Virus record (IMG/VR): IMGVR_UViG_3300038560_000049 | Span: 1 to 40,110 of that record | Length of the DNA: 40,110 nucleotides | Strand: one strand, 5' to 3' | Source: a virus | Shown: piece by piece, positions 15,645 through 22,401 of the stretch | Layout: every line of letters begins with the position of its first letter | Numbering within the stretch: position 1 is the first letter of the stretch | Program-made: the position numbers and the translations under genes | The notes under the pieces: generated by a model | What the model was told of the DNA's origin: nothing | The model's input: the letters and a program-made list of their open reading frames with translations, nothing else | The model's database searches: none

Positions 15645-15815
15645 ATGGAACAGAAGCTAACCTTCCAGATGCAACTGCGTCTGTCGGATCAGGAGATCGT
15701 CGCGCTTGACGCTTATTGCGCTGCCCAACGGCGTGAGACCGGCGAGAACGTCTCGCGCAATGGCGTGATTCGAGAGGCCATTCAGCGCTTGCTTGGCGAA
15801 AAGGTCGCCCCATGA
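15645..15815 (+). CDS. Ribbon-helix-helix-like (CopG/Arc) regulator
   Basis: 56 aa: MEQKLTFQMQLRLSDQEIVA, then a helical remainder ending VIREAIQRLLGEKVAP. The short N-terminal strand (KLTFQMQLRLS), helix (DQEIVALDAYCAAQ) and second helix with NGVIREAIQRLL fit the RHH fold. There is no Shine-Dalgarno site, and the ATG lies inside the right arm of an operator repeat, so the mRNA may be leaderless. It overlaps the next gene by 4 nt (ATGA). Probably a repressor of the divergent arrays. Confidence 0.65.
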   Translation: MEQKLTFQMQLRLSDQEIVALDAYCAAQRRETGENVSRNGVIREAIQRLLGEKVAP

Positions 15816-16069
15816 TCCCTGTGAGAGTTCCGCCTATCAGGTGGCCGGTTAAGCCCGGTCGCGCAGCTGCCCCGTCTCCTGCAGGGGTGTGGCGCGATTA
15901 TCTCACAGAGCAAGAACGCGAAGTTCTCGATCAAATAGTGATCGTTAGGAAGGCGCTGCAGGCGCTCAACGATCGCCGGCCTGGCATCGTCAATCGAGCC
16001 ATTCAGAGGGCACGATACGCGCTTGGGCGTCGAGGCAATGGGTCTGCGGGCGACAGAGGGGTCCAGTGA
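15812..16069 (+). CDS. Small basic hypothetical protein
   Basis: 85 aa, starting MIPVRVPPIRWPVKPGRAAA. The proline-rich basic front is followed by helices (LTEQEREVLDQIVIVRKALQ). It overlaps the RHH gene by ATGA and touches the next gene in the same way. Function unknown. Confidence 0.6.
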   Translation: MIPVRVPPIRWPVKPGRAAAPSPAGVWRDYLTEQEREVLDQIVIVRKALQALNDRRPGIVNRAIQRARYALGRRGNGSAGDRGVQ

Positions 16070-16278
16070 TGAAAATGCCTATGGAATGGCACCGCCAATG
16101 CCTCGCCAACCAGCGCCAAAGCTTCCGCGATCACCTTCGGCGCCTCGAACAGGCCCAAGCCTCGGTTCAACGCGCCCTAAAAGACCTCGCATTCTACGAG
16201 GAGCAGATCAGAGAAGCCGAGAAAAACGAGTTGAATGGCTTTGATTGCACGCGATTTATGGTCAGGAAGCGCCGATGA
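16069..16278 (+). CDS. Small coiled-coil-like hypothetical protein
   Basis: 69 aa beginning MKMPMEWHRQCLANQRQSF; the TGATG junction gives ATG at 16069, with GTG at 16066 as an alternative. A long amphipathic helix (LRRLEQAQASVQRALKDLAF) dominates. Function unknown. Confidence 0.6.
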   Translation: MKMPMEWHRQCLANQRQSFRDHLRRLEQAQASVQRALKDLAFYEEQIREAEKNELNGFDCTRFMVRKRR

Positions 16279-16456
16279 ACCCAACCCTGATGACCGTAGC
16301 CGTCCGGGAAATCACAACGCTCCAGACCGCGCTAGACACGCCTTCGTGATCCGCAGCAGGCTGAGCCGTTGGATTCCAACCGTAATCGGCCTGACGCAGG
16401 AAATGGTCGACGCCAAGATCGCTGAACTCCGCGCTGAGTTGGAGGCAACCGAATGA
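16275..16456 (+). CDS. Two tiny chained frames or one frameshifted gene
   Basis: ATG at 16275 overlaps the previous stop and opens a 24-codon frame (MNPTLMTVAVREITTLQTAL) ending at 16349. A GTG at 16346 overlaps that stop (GTGA) and opens a second 36-codon frame ending IAELRAELEATE at 16456. Both halves look coding, so this is either two micro-proteins or one gene broken by a frameshift near 16345. A single 73-aa frame from 16235 exists but would overlap its neighbour. Confidence 0.4.
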
Positions 16457-16653
16457 CCGAGGCTGAGGAACGGGGTGCCTGCTATGGGCACCCTACGCTG
16501 TGTGTCCGCGAGATGATGGAACACATGCAGGAGTGCGTGGTTTGCGGGAATGCGGTGCGCGACGATCTTGTCGACCATCCATTCTTCGGGTTTCGCGCTG
16601 GCTGCGATCTTGTAGCCGCACCGCTGCGGGCTGGGGACATTAAGGAAGGGTGA
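16453..16653 (+). CDS. Small cysteine-rich hypothetical protein
   Basis: 66 aa with ATGA overlap to the preceding frame. Cysteines at ACYGHPTLCVRE and ECVVCGNA could bind zinc. Function unknown. Confidence 0.6.
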   Translation: MTEAEERGACYGHPTLCVREMMEHMQECVVCGNAVRDDLVDHPFFGFRAGCDLVAAPLRAGDIKEG

Positions 16654-16654
16654 G

Positions 16655-16765
16655 ATGCTAATCGCGCTAAAACTGGCGCTGGTGGCGATAAGCGTAGGAG
16701 CGCTGGGACTGACAGTGTTTGTTGCGGTGTTTATAGCCTGGGGATTGATAAACGAGGGAGGGTGA
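16655..16765 (+). CDS. 36-aa micro-membrane protein
   Basis: It starts MLIALKLALVAISVGALGL and ends AWGLINEGG. One long hydrophobic helix spans most of the protein. AAGGAAGGG precedes the ATG at good spacing, and it starts 2 nt after the previous stop. Function unknown. Confidence 0.5.
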   Translation: MLIALKLALVAISVGALGLTVFVAVFIAWGLINEGG

Positions 16766-16769
16766 GGGG

Positions 16770-16970
16770 ATGGATCTGATCTGGGAATTTGACCGTCACG
16801 GATCGTCGTCATTGGTCCGCGAATTGTGGTGGTTACTTCGTAAGGGTCACTGGTGCGCTTGCTGGAATGGCCGCAACGATCGGATAATCGGCGCCTGCCG
16901 GTTGTGGTATGATGGGCCGCATTGGGCGCTTCATCTCGGGGTCTGGTCGTGCAGCGTTTCGGCGCTGTGA
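16770..16970 (+). CDS. Tryptophan-rich small hypothetical protein
   Basis: 66 aa with GAGGGAGGGTGAGGGG before the ATG. It is rich in Trp and Cys (LVRELWWLLRKGHWCACWNG). It ends in a GTGA overlap with the next gene. Function unknown. Confidence 0.55.
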   Translation: MDLIWEFDRHGSSSLVRELWWLLRKGHWCACWNGRNDRIIGACRLWYDGPHWALHLGVWSCSVSAL

Positions 16971-17182
16971 CCCTCACGGCCCGCTTCTCCGCTGCGCTTG
17001 CCGCGCTCCACTGGGGACCACGGTCGTTCTCCATGATCGCTGGCGTGCACGAGCGCACCGTCTATCGCTGGATGCATGAAATCGGCGAGCCACCGGATGC
17101 GCTTGTGATGTGGCTTGAGGGGATCGCCGCCTATGTGCGGGATCATCCTGCGCCGCAACCCCGTTCCCAAACTCGCCTCTGA
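16967..17182 (+). CDS. Small helix-turn-helix protein
   Basis: 71 aa from GTG 16967, chosen because it overlaps the previous stop (GTGA). The segment SFSMIAGVHERTVYRWMHEIGEP is a clear HTH with recognition helix ERTVYRWMHE, followed by VMWLEGIAAYVRDHP. It resembles small phage HTH proteins that pair with terminase or control late genes. It lies just before the terminase promoter. Confidence 0.65.
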   Translation: MTLTARFSAALAALHWGPRSFSMIAGVHERTVYRWMHEIGEPPDALVMWLEGIAAYVRDHPAPQPRSQTRL

Positions 17183-17215
17183 CCCACCGTCAGAACGCAG
17201 GGCCAACACGATCGC

Positions 17216-17245
17216 TTGGCAAGCGCTAACCCAGTTCCTTATAAA
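17216..17245 (+). promoter_or_regulatory. Sigma70-like promoter for terS
   Basis: TTGGCA (17216-17221), an 18-bp spacer, then TATAAA (17240-17245). The terS ATG follows 8 nt after the -10 box and no Shine-Dalgarno sequence intervenes, so the transcript would have at most a few untranslated bases. Confidence 0.6.
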
Positions 17246-17253
17246 CTGGCCGC

Positions 17254-17817
17254 ATGACAAGCAAAACTCAGGCTGAGCCCTCTACACGGTCTGTCGAGCA
17301 ACCAACCCCGAGATATGCTACCCGGGCCAACGGGAAACACCCGGGAGGCAGACCACGCGAAAGGCCAGACGCCTATAATGAAGACGCCATAAAGCTCTTC
17401 TTCGCCAGACTAGCCGTCGGTATGAAAGTCCGCGAAGCAGCCGATTTCGCCGATTGTCCGCCTCCTGATCAGATTTATCAGCGGTCCGCTATCGATCCAG
17501 AGTTTAAGAATCGATTTCTCCGAGCGCGCGAAGAGCAGCAAGATGCAATCATCGACGATACGGTCGAGATTGCTGATGGTGCGACAGTCGACAATTGGCA
17601 GGTTGCACGGTTGCGGATACAGACTCGACAGTGGCGCGCTGCTCGGCTGGCGTCCAAGATATACGGCGAGAAAAGCCAACTAAATCTGATAGTTAACGAC
17701 GCTCTTTCAGACAGGCTCACAGCTGCGTTGAAGCGTCAGCGTGAGTTGGCGGCGGGTGTTCAGATTGACGGTGTGGCGGAGGAAATGCCGGCCATAACGG
17801 ATCAGACTGAAAAGTGA
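17254..17817 (+). CDS. terS: Terminase small subunit
   Basis: 187 aa. A disordered basic N-terminus (to about 35) precedes an HTH-like region (MKVREAADFADCPPPDQIYQ). A helical oligomerisation stretch follows (DPEFKNRFLRAREEQQDAI, VDNWQVARLRIQTRQW). The end, ARLASKIYGEKSQLN, is typical of phage small terminases. The protein recognises the packaging site and loads the large subunit. TerL lies 9.4 kb downstream, an unusually wide separation filled partly by a transposon and small genes. Confidence 0.8.
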   Translation: MTSKTQAEPSTRSVEQPTPRYATRANGKHPGGRPRERPDAYNEDAIKLFFARLAVGMKVREAADFADCPPPDQIYQRSAIDPEFKNRFLRAREEQQDAIIDDTVEIADGATVDNWQVARLRIQTRQWRAARLASKIYGEKSQLNLIVNDALSDRLTAALKRQRELAAGVQIDGVAEEMPAITDQTEK

Positions 17818-17857
17818 TATAATAACAACCGCTTAGAACTGTTTCAGGCAGTTGTAT

Positions 17858-17951
17858 TAACGTAAGAGAGGAACTCTCTGCGATAAGTGCTTGAAAAGCG
17901 GCTCGCCCGCGTGACTTCATTACCGGAGTTAGTCAAGCCCCATTTACGTTA
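17858..17951. repeat. Inverted repeats between terS and the next gene
   Basis: TAACGTAA (17858-17865) and TTACGTTA (17944-17951) are perfect inverted copies 78 bp apart. AGAGAG-GAA-CTCTCT (17865-17879) is a perfect short hairpin without a T-run. The stretch 17818-17984 has no credible gene. These may be operator or cos/pac-related sites; this is speculative. Confidence 0.35.
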
Positions 17952-17984
17952 GTCTGGGGAAACTGCCATTTTGTGCAGCGCACC

Positions 17985-18356
17985 CTAACGGTGGAGCGTG
18001 GTTATGGACCACCCTTTGCGGCTAGCATAGTCCCGAATCCATTGCCGGTCTGCGCCGATCAGGAAATCAAACATCTCGTCGGCTGCGGTGCAGAAGCCTG
18101 CTTTAAGGGTGATTTCAGCCGAAAAGCCTGGGCCTTGTAGCGTCATTGCCAATGGTAGGTGCCTGCCTGGGCTTGCTGCGCCGTAGCTGGTGCCTTTGAA
18201 CCCGCGACCGGCGGCGCGTGTGAAGTTTCTCATCCCCGGAATATGGCGGGTTTCCTCGGATTCGGTCATCCTGTTTGCTGGAATCGGTGTGTTGTGCTCG
18301 ATGAGTAGGTCGTCCCCACGCTCTGGTGGCACCGTCATGCCCCGAGGCCTTGCCAT
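17985..18356 (-). CDS. Hypothetical protein, divergent from the RHH/coiled-coil gene
   Basis: 123 aa starting MARPRGMTVPPERGDDLLIE. The end is better structured (FSAEITLKAGFCTAADEMFD, WIRDYASRKGWSI). No ribosome-binding site is visible. It could be transcribed from the operator region 18436-18494. The composition is plausible for a real gene, but there is no family match. Confidence 0.45.
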   Translation of the reverse strand: MARPRGMTVPPERGDDLLIEHNTPIPANRMTESEETRHIPGMRNFTRAAGRGFKGTSYGAASPGRHLPLAMTLQGPGFSAEITLKAGFCTAADEMFDFLIGADRQWIRDYASRKGWSITTLHR

Positions 18357-18435
18357 TCTGCATTACTGCCGATCGAGTCGACCGACCTGCTGGTGTCGTG
18401 AGGGACGGCTCGACCGATAAGTGAGGTCACTTTCT

Positions 18436-18494
18436 GTATAACAAGGCTTGCGTGGAATCGGTTTCGTTATACAAAACGCTGCCCGTTGTTATAC
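18436..18494. promoter_or_regulatory. Three-copy operator upstream of the RHH/coiled-coil gene
   Basis: GTATAACAA at 18436-18444, GTTATAC at 18466-18472 and TTGTTATAC at 18486-18494 are direct and inverted copies of one half-site. The spacing suggests binding of a dimeric ribbon-helix-helix protein, most likely the product of the gene starting at 18505. Confidence 0.5.
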
Positions 18495-18504
18495 GGGAGC
18501 GGGT

Positions 18505-19044
18505 ATGGCCAAGGCTGAAACAACTTTGGTGGCGGTTCGGGTGCCGAGTGATTTGGTTGCGCTGATTGACGCCAGCGGGGAGGGTCGGACGGGGTTCATC
18601 GTTCAGGCGGTGCGCGCTCGATTGGACGGGGCCATAACGGCGATCTTCGGCGATGGTGAACGTCGACCTGTTGGAACTGGCCACGAAGGCGGGATCGTCA
18701 CTGCGGCCAATGCTGGCGCGATCATTCTTGAGCTGCAGGACCGAATCAGCGAATTGGAAGAGCAATTGGGCGATCTGGCTGCGGCGCAATCCGAGATTGT
18801 GGCGCTGCAGGATGACGTCGCCCGATTGAAGCGCGAGCTGGCGACGCGGCCAGTAATGGCGCCTCTCGAACGTCCTGTCGGCGCCGTGACCAAGAAGGGC
18901 GTCGTGCCGTATGTTGACGCTGATCCATCGAGCGAAAAGGTTGTTGCGGCTATCCTGCCGGTGACTGGGGATCAGTTCCCCAGGCAACTTACATGGCAGC
19001 AGAAACGCGACCTGGCCGAGAACAAGAAAGGCAAGCGAACATGA
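18505..19044 (+). CDS. RHH-like DNA-binding protein with coiled-coil tail
   Basis: 179 aa from ATG 18505, preceded by GGGAGCGGG; a longer frame from 18448 runs through the operator. The N-terminus (TTLVAVRVPSDLVALIDASG then GFIVQAVRARLDG) fits ribbon-helix-helix. Residues about 75-120 form a coiled coil (ILELQDRISELEEQLGDL). The C-terminus (FPRQLTWQQKRDLAENKKGK) is basic. It may be a regulator or a DNA-bridging partition-like protein. Confidence 0.65.
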   Translation: MAKAETTLVAVRVPSDLVALIDASGEGRTGFIVQAVRARLDGAITAIFGDGERRPVGTGHEGGIVTAANAGAIILELQDRISELEEQLGDLAAAQSEIVALQDDVARLKRELATRPVMAPLERPVGAVTKKGVVPYVDADPSSEKVVAAILPVTGDQFPRQLTWQQKRDLAENKKGKRT

Positions 19045-19162
19045 GTGTCCGATAGGGTCTTAGACCCTGACGAAAGGCCGATTGTTAGTGTCTGAACGCC
19101 GCAGTTTCCCGTCGAAAAGTGTCCGATGGCGTGTGTCTCGGTAGGGCAAGCCCTAATCGGAC
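19044..19162. repeat. AGTGTCCGAT repeats with nested hairpins
   Basis: AGTGTCCGAT occurs at 19044-19053 and 19118-19127, with a degenerate copy AGTGTCTGA at 19087. After the first copy lies the hairpin AGGGTC-TTA-GACCCT (19054-19068). After the second, GTCCGAT (19121-19127) pairs with ATCGGAC (19156-19162) around an inner hairpin AGGGC-AA-GCCCT (19143-19154). There is no gene in this gap. It could be an iteron-type site or a structured RNA. Confidence 0.5.
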
Positions 19163-19175
19163 GGAAAGGGTTGAT

Positions 19176-19373
19176 ATGACCACGTATCACGTCTGGCTGA
19201 CCGGGCAGGAAGAGCCGGAAGTGGTCGTGGCCGACGATATGATGGAGTCGGAGGGGCTGCTGTACTTCGCTAACCGCACCCTGGCCTGGGATGCTGGCGA
19301 ATTGGTGCGCATTTTCGATGTGAACGAATGGACCCGCTGGGCCATCGTCCACGATGAGGCGGAACAGACATAA
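19176..19373 (+). CDS. Small acidic hypothetical protein
   Basis: 65 aa from ATG 19176, with GGAAAGGG upstream. It starts MTTYHVWLTGQEEPEVVVAD and is beta-rich and acidic. No family is recognised. Confidence 0.65.
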   Translation: MTTYHVWLTGQEEPEVVVADDMMESEGLLYFANRTLAWDAGELVRIFDVNEWTRWAIVHDEAEQT

Positions 19374-19388
19374 TATAAGGAGTCCGTG

Positions 19389-19825
19389 ATGGGTCATCAG
19401 CGCGATCCGAAGGTCACAGCCCGCATTGAGCAGGTCGTCAAAGCCTGGAACAGAGGCGACAAGACGCTGCCGCAGATCGCTGTGGCTCTCGGGGTAACCT
19501 TTAGCAAAGCGCATTGGATGCTTCGGGTGCCCGACAGCGCGGACTTCAGGTTCGGAACAGCATCTATCCCCGAAAGTCCGAAACGACCAGGCTCCGCAAG
19601 CTCGTGGTCGCCGCATTCAACCGTGGCCAGACACAAGCCCAGATCGGCGAACGGTTCGGAATCACCCGAGGCGCCGTCGGCCGATTGATCGCCGAAGCCC
19701 GAGCCATGGGTCAGCGCGTCATCAGATATACAACGGCCGAGACATTCCAACGGCAGCAGGCAGCGCTCGCTCAACGTCGTCGGTTGATGAAGAATGAGCC
19801 AGTCGTCGGCCCTCCGCCAGAATGA
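19389..19825 (+). pseudogene. Double-HTH protein split by a frameshift
   Basis: ATG 19389, with AAGGAG upstream, opens a frame encoding an HTH (LPQIAVALGVTFSKAHWMLR). Past about 19530-19570 coding quality moves to the -1 frame, which encodes a second similar HTH (TQAQIGERFGITRGAVGRLI) and ends at 19825. The second half has no good start of its own. The two helix-turn-helix units look like tandem copies. It is either a frameshifted gene, a sequencing error or programmed -1 frameshifting. Confidence 0.5.
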
Positions 19826-19943
19826 GACCCCCACCCCGGCACCCGGGGCCAAGCAAAGGGGCCGACGGTCTCGGCGACACCTCTTATGGGTGAGGCTGTA
19901 AGAACGTCCACAAAATTATTTTTTGATTTTACGGGAGAAGGCG

Positions 19944-20201
19944 ATGACCTTGGTTCGTTTACGCCGGGTATTGGATGGGGTGCAGACCACAGGGACACAC
20001 CACGATTATGGATTGCTGGTCGGAGAGACTGGCGGCGTATATCGGTCGGTGGTCGAGGTAGACGGTCGGATGTTGAAGTTGGACTTTCCGGCGAGGCTTG
20101 CGGCTTTATCGTTGGATAAGGGGCAGGCTCGTGTGACGTGGGACATAAGCGAGTTGCTGCGGCTTGGGTATGCGTGTGAAGGGTTGGAAGATGAAGGTTG
20201 A
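19944..20201 (+). CDS. Hypothetical protein
   Basis: 85 aa from ATG 19944, with GGGAGAAGG upstream. It begins MTLVRLRRVLDGVQTTGTHH and is beta-rich (GVYRSVVEVDGRMLKLDF). The upstream gap 19826-19943 has CGTCGGCCC (19804-19812) inverted at 19859-19867 and an A/T-rich stretch near 19912-19931 that might hold a promoter. Function unknown. Confidence 0.6.
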   Translation: MTLVRLRRVLDGVQTTGTHHDYGLLVGETGGVYRSVVEVDGRMLKLDFPARLAALSLDKGQARVTWDISELLRLGYACEGLEDEG

Positions 20202-20280
20202 GCACGGTGTAGTGGTGTATCGGCCCGAGTTCTCAGTACGGGTTGAGGGCGTCACTGATGGGGCGGCGAGGCTCACCTAA
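20191..20280 (+). CDS. 29-aa micro-protein, paralogue of the gene at 21477
   Basis: Starts MKVEHGVVVYRPEFSVRVEG. The stop overlaps the next ATG (TAATG) and the start overlaps the previous gene. Its N-terminal 18 residues match those of the 47-aa product at 21477 (M-x-V-E-x-G-V...RPEFSVxV), which supports both as real genes. Confidence 0.5.
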   Translation: MKVEHGVVVYRPEFSVRVEGVTDGAARLT

Positions 20281-20570
20281 TGGGCGAGGTTGAAGGCAAT
20301 GATCCAGACGAAGCGGTTTCATCGATAGAGGACCGGCGGCTGGCCTGTCAGTTGGCTGCTGCGGTGTGTCACGGTCGCTTACCAACGGGTACGACCCTGC
20401 TTTCCTACATCGTGATGTTTGAGCGGTATCTGCCGCACGGAGCTGAGGATGTGGCGTTGACTATGGGGTGGGATGTGGTTGAGAGGCCGCCGGTTCATCT
20501 GGCTGAGGTAAGGGCGAAGATGCGGGAGAATTTGGAGGGTGGCACTGATGGCATGGGAGGTAACGACTGA
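20280..20570 (+). CDS. Hypothetical protein
   Basis: 96 aa, starting MGEVEGNDPDEAVSSIEDRR. Helical core (LACQLAAAVCHGRLPTG, TLLSYIVMFERYLPH). The start is coupled to the preceding micro-gene. No family is recognised. Confidence 0.6.
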   Translation: MGEVEGNDPDEAVSSIEDRRLACQLAAAVCHGRLPTGTTLLSYIVMFERYLPHGAEDVALTMGWDVVERPPVHLAEVRAKMRENLEGGTDGMGGND

Positions 20571-20796
20571 GCGGGACGACCCTGATCCGGAGGATCGGGT
20601 GTGGACGTTGACGCGTCGTTCTGGGGTGCCGGGATGGAATACCGACGGCGGGTATGACGGCTACGGGTTGACGAAGGCTGTAGCAGAGTGGCTGGCTCGG
20701 GTGGCCAACGAAGCTGAGGCTCGGGGTGATTTGGCTCCGCCGCTGGAGGAGTTGTCGGAGTATGAGCGGGACTACGGGCCGAGATATGGGTTGTGA
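20548..20796 (+). CDS. Hypothetical acidic protein
   Basis: 82 aa from ATG 20548, with GGAGGG 8-11 nt upstream; GTG 20539 is too close to the site. Starts MAWEVTTERDDPDPEDRVW. Probably soluble, with one long helix (LTKAVAEWLARVANEAEARG). Function unknown. Confidence 0.6.
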   Translation: MAWEVTTERDDPDPEDRVWTLTRRSGVPGWNTDGGYDGYGLTKAVAEWLARVANEAEARGDLAPPLEELSEYERDYGPRYGL

Positions 20797-20813
20797 ATGG
20801 AAAGGACAGGGTG

Positions 20814-21458
20814 ATGACTAAGTACGGAAAGATAGAGACGTTGTTTGACCGGGACGCGGAGACGTTCGTGGTCAACCCTCTGGTGCTGAGAGCGCCGGTG
20901 CTTGGCACGATCCGGGAATGGGATGTGACGGAGAAGATTGACGGGACGAATATCCGGGTGATGCTGAGTTTGACTGGTGAGGTGACGTTTGGCGGTCGGA
21001 GCGACGCGGCGCAAATCCCGGCTGATCTGGTGCGGTATCTGATTGCGACGTTTCCGGCTGAGCTGCTTCGGGCCTCGCTTTGGGTAAAGCCGGAGGAACC
21101 GGTGGATGTGGTTCTGTACGGCGAGGGTTACGGGCCGGGCATCCAGAAGGGCGGTGGCCTGTATCGCGCTGACAAGGCTTTCATCCTTTTTGACGTTCTG
21201 GTGTCGGGTCAGTGGTGGATGGACAGGATCGTCGTCGAGGAGATCGCCAGTAAGCTTGGCATTGCCTCCGTGCCGTATCTGGGTCGGATGGGCCTGGATC
21301 AGATCGTTAATCTGGTTCGCACGCCGTTCGGGTCGAAGATCGGCAGCGCGATGGCTGAGGGTATTGTGGCTCGGCCGATCGAGCCGTTGTTCGACAAGCG
21401 GATGAAGCGGATCATCATCAAGTTGAAGACGAAGGATTTCATAGCGGGCCGGCGGTAG
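20814..21458 (+). CDS. RNA ligase, T4 Rnl2-like nucleotidyltransferase
   Basis: 214 aa from ATG 20814, with AAAGGACAGG upstream. Motif I is EKIDGTNIR with the adenylated lysine at about residue 41. Motif III is in LYGEGYGPGIQKGG, IIIa in FILFDVLV, motif IV in EGIVARP and motif V in IIIKLKTKDF. This order is the RNA-ligase branch of the superfamily; there is no OB-fold as in DNA ligases. Together with a 33-gene tRNA array, the likely role is sealing cleaved tRNAs, including those cut by host anticodon nucleases. A polynucleotide kinase partner is not seen in this window. Confidence 0.85.
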   Translation: MTKYGKIETLFDRDAETFVVNPLVLRAPVLGTIREWDVTEKIDGTNIRVMLSLTGEVTFGGRSDAAQIPADLVRYLIATFPAELLRASLWVKPEEPVDVVLYGEGYGPGIQKGGGLYRADKAFILFDVLVSGQWWMDRIVVEEIASKLGIASVPYLGRMGLDQIVNLVRTPFGSKIGSAMAEGIVARPIEPLFDKRMKRIIIKLKTKDFIAGRR

Positions 21459-21476
21459 AGGGGAAGGACAGGATCG

Positions 21477-21620
21477 ATGAATGTTGAGTATGGGGTCACG
21501 AGGTTCCGACCCGAATTCTCGGTGAAAGTGATCGTGGATCCGAATTGGGTTCCACCTGCGCCCGTTCCTTGGTGGGTTGAGATAGATTGGTTTTCGATCA
21601 ACCGGGAGTTTGGGGGATGA
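21477..21620 (+). CDS. 47-aa micro-protein, paralogue of the gene at 20191
   Basis: Starts MNVEYGVTRFRPEFSVKVIV and ends INREFGG, with GGAAGGACAGG upstream. The second half is Trp/Pro-rich (NWVPPAPVPWWVEIDWF). It overlaps the next gene by ATGA. Function unknown. Confidence 0.55.
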   Translation: MNVEYGVTRFRPEFSVKVIVDPNWVPPAPVPWWVEIDWFSINREFGG

Positions 21621-21751
21621 GCGACGTATTCTGTAAGGACTGCAAGTGGTTCGGAAGCAGCAGCTCTGACCAACAGTGCTACCACAAGGAATCTCACGCC
21701 CTAAGGCGCCGACATCCTCGACCTGCTGGCCCGCGTGCGGCGGCACTTTGA
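21617..21751 (+). CDS. Small CxxC zinc-binding protein, possibly truncated
   Basis: 44 aa, starting MSDVFCKDCKWFGSSSSDQQ then CYHKE. The CKDCKWF...C.H pattern is a small zinc-binding motif. The last residues (RRRHPRPAGPRAAAL) look frameshifted: another frame in 21702-21809 reads ADILDLLARVRRHFEDYL but lacks a start, so an older, longer gene may have been broken here. Confidence 0.5.
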   Translation: MSDVFCKDCKWFGSSSSDQQCYHKESHALRRRHPRPAGPRAAAL

Positions 21752-21867
21752 GGATTATCTGGTTCAAGCGCCGACTGATCCCTTGACGGGAATCCATACA
21801 CTCCGATGAAGTCTGCGGCGCAGCGGCATCGTGCGGCTGCATGGACGTTTCCTCCCTACCAACCTTG

Positions 21868-21893
21868 GCGCTCAGCGATGGGCGCTTTTTCTT
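21868..21893 (+). terminator. Rho-independent terminator
   Basis: GCGCTCA (21868-21874), GNRA-type loop GCGA, and TGGGCGC (21879-21885) form a 7-bp stem followed by TTTTTCTTT. It closes the rightward gene string that includes the RNA ligase. Confidence 0.8.
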
Positions 21894-22257
21894 TGTTGAT
21901 CTGTTGACAAATGCACACGCCCGGTCCGGGATGTGCCGGGAACGGAAAGGACATTGATATGCAGCCGGGTAGAGACGTTTTTGACGACCTCATAAAGGGT
22001 TTGGAGCAGGCGGTCCGTGACAGTGCAATACTAGACGCACGCATTGCCAGGGATATAGCGGGCGTCGAAATCCACGATTGGCCGGGATGGATCAAGACAA
22101 AGAGCAGGATGCAAGACTTCCCGGCGCTTACGCCAACTCCCGCTTACACCGCCAGTCTTGACGAGGCAGTCAGTCTAGTTCCGTTAGGCTGGAGCTGGCG
22201 CATAGCCGTCTCCGAACAACATAACTATCCGATTGTCACCTTGGGTCGGAGCTACCC

Positions 22258-22265
22258 GACAAATT
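22258..22265. repeat. Left 8-bp target site duplication
   Basis: GACAAATT, identical to 25824-25831 on the other side of the transposon. Confidence 0.9.
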
Positions 22266-22288
22266 CGGTATTATGTAGCAGCCGCCAC
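22266..22288 (+). repeat. Left terminal inverted repeat of the transposon
   Basis: 23 bp beginning CGGTATTATGTAGCAG and ending GCCGCCAC. It is the exact reverse complement of 25801-25823. Confidence 0.92.
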
Positions 22289-22401
22289 AAGCGGCATTCG
22301 CCTCAAATGACCACCTTTCAGGTCATGGCGGCTCCCCACTCATACACCGATCTTGTCGGGTCGCCTGACGAGTGGTCAGGTGCGAATGGGGGGGCGCTAG
22401 C

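Noticed and set aside
20814-21458. DNA ligase
   Set aside because: Too short, no OB-fold or zinc finger, and the motif spacing fits the Rnl2-like RNA ligases.
20772-21842. 356-aa frame on the minus strand
   Set aside because: It is antisense to the RNA ligase, whose motifs are unambiguous. The composition is rich in H, R and P, as expected of a shadow frame.
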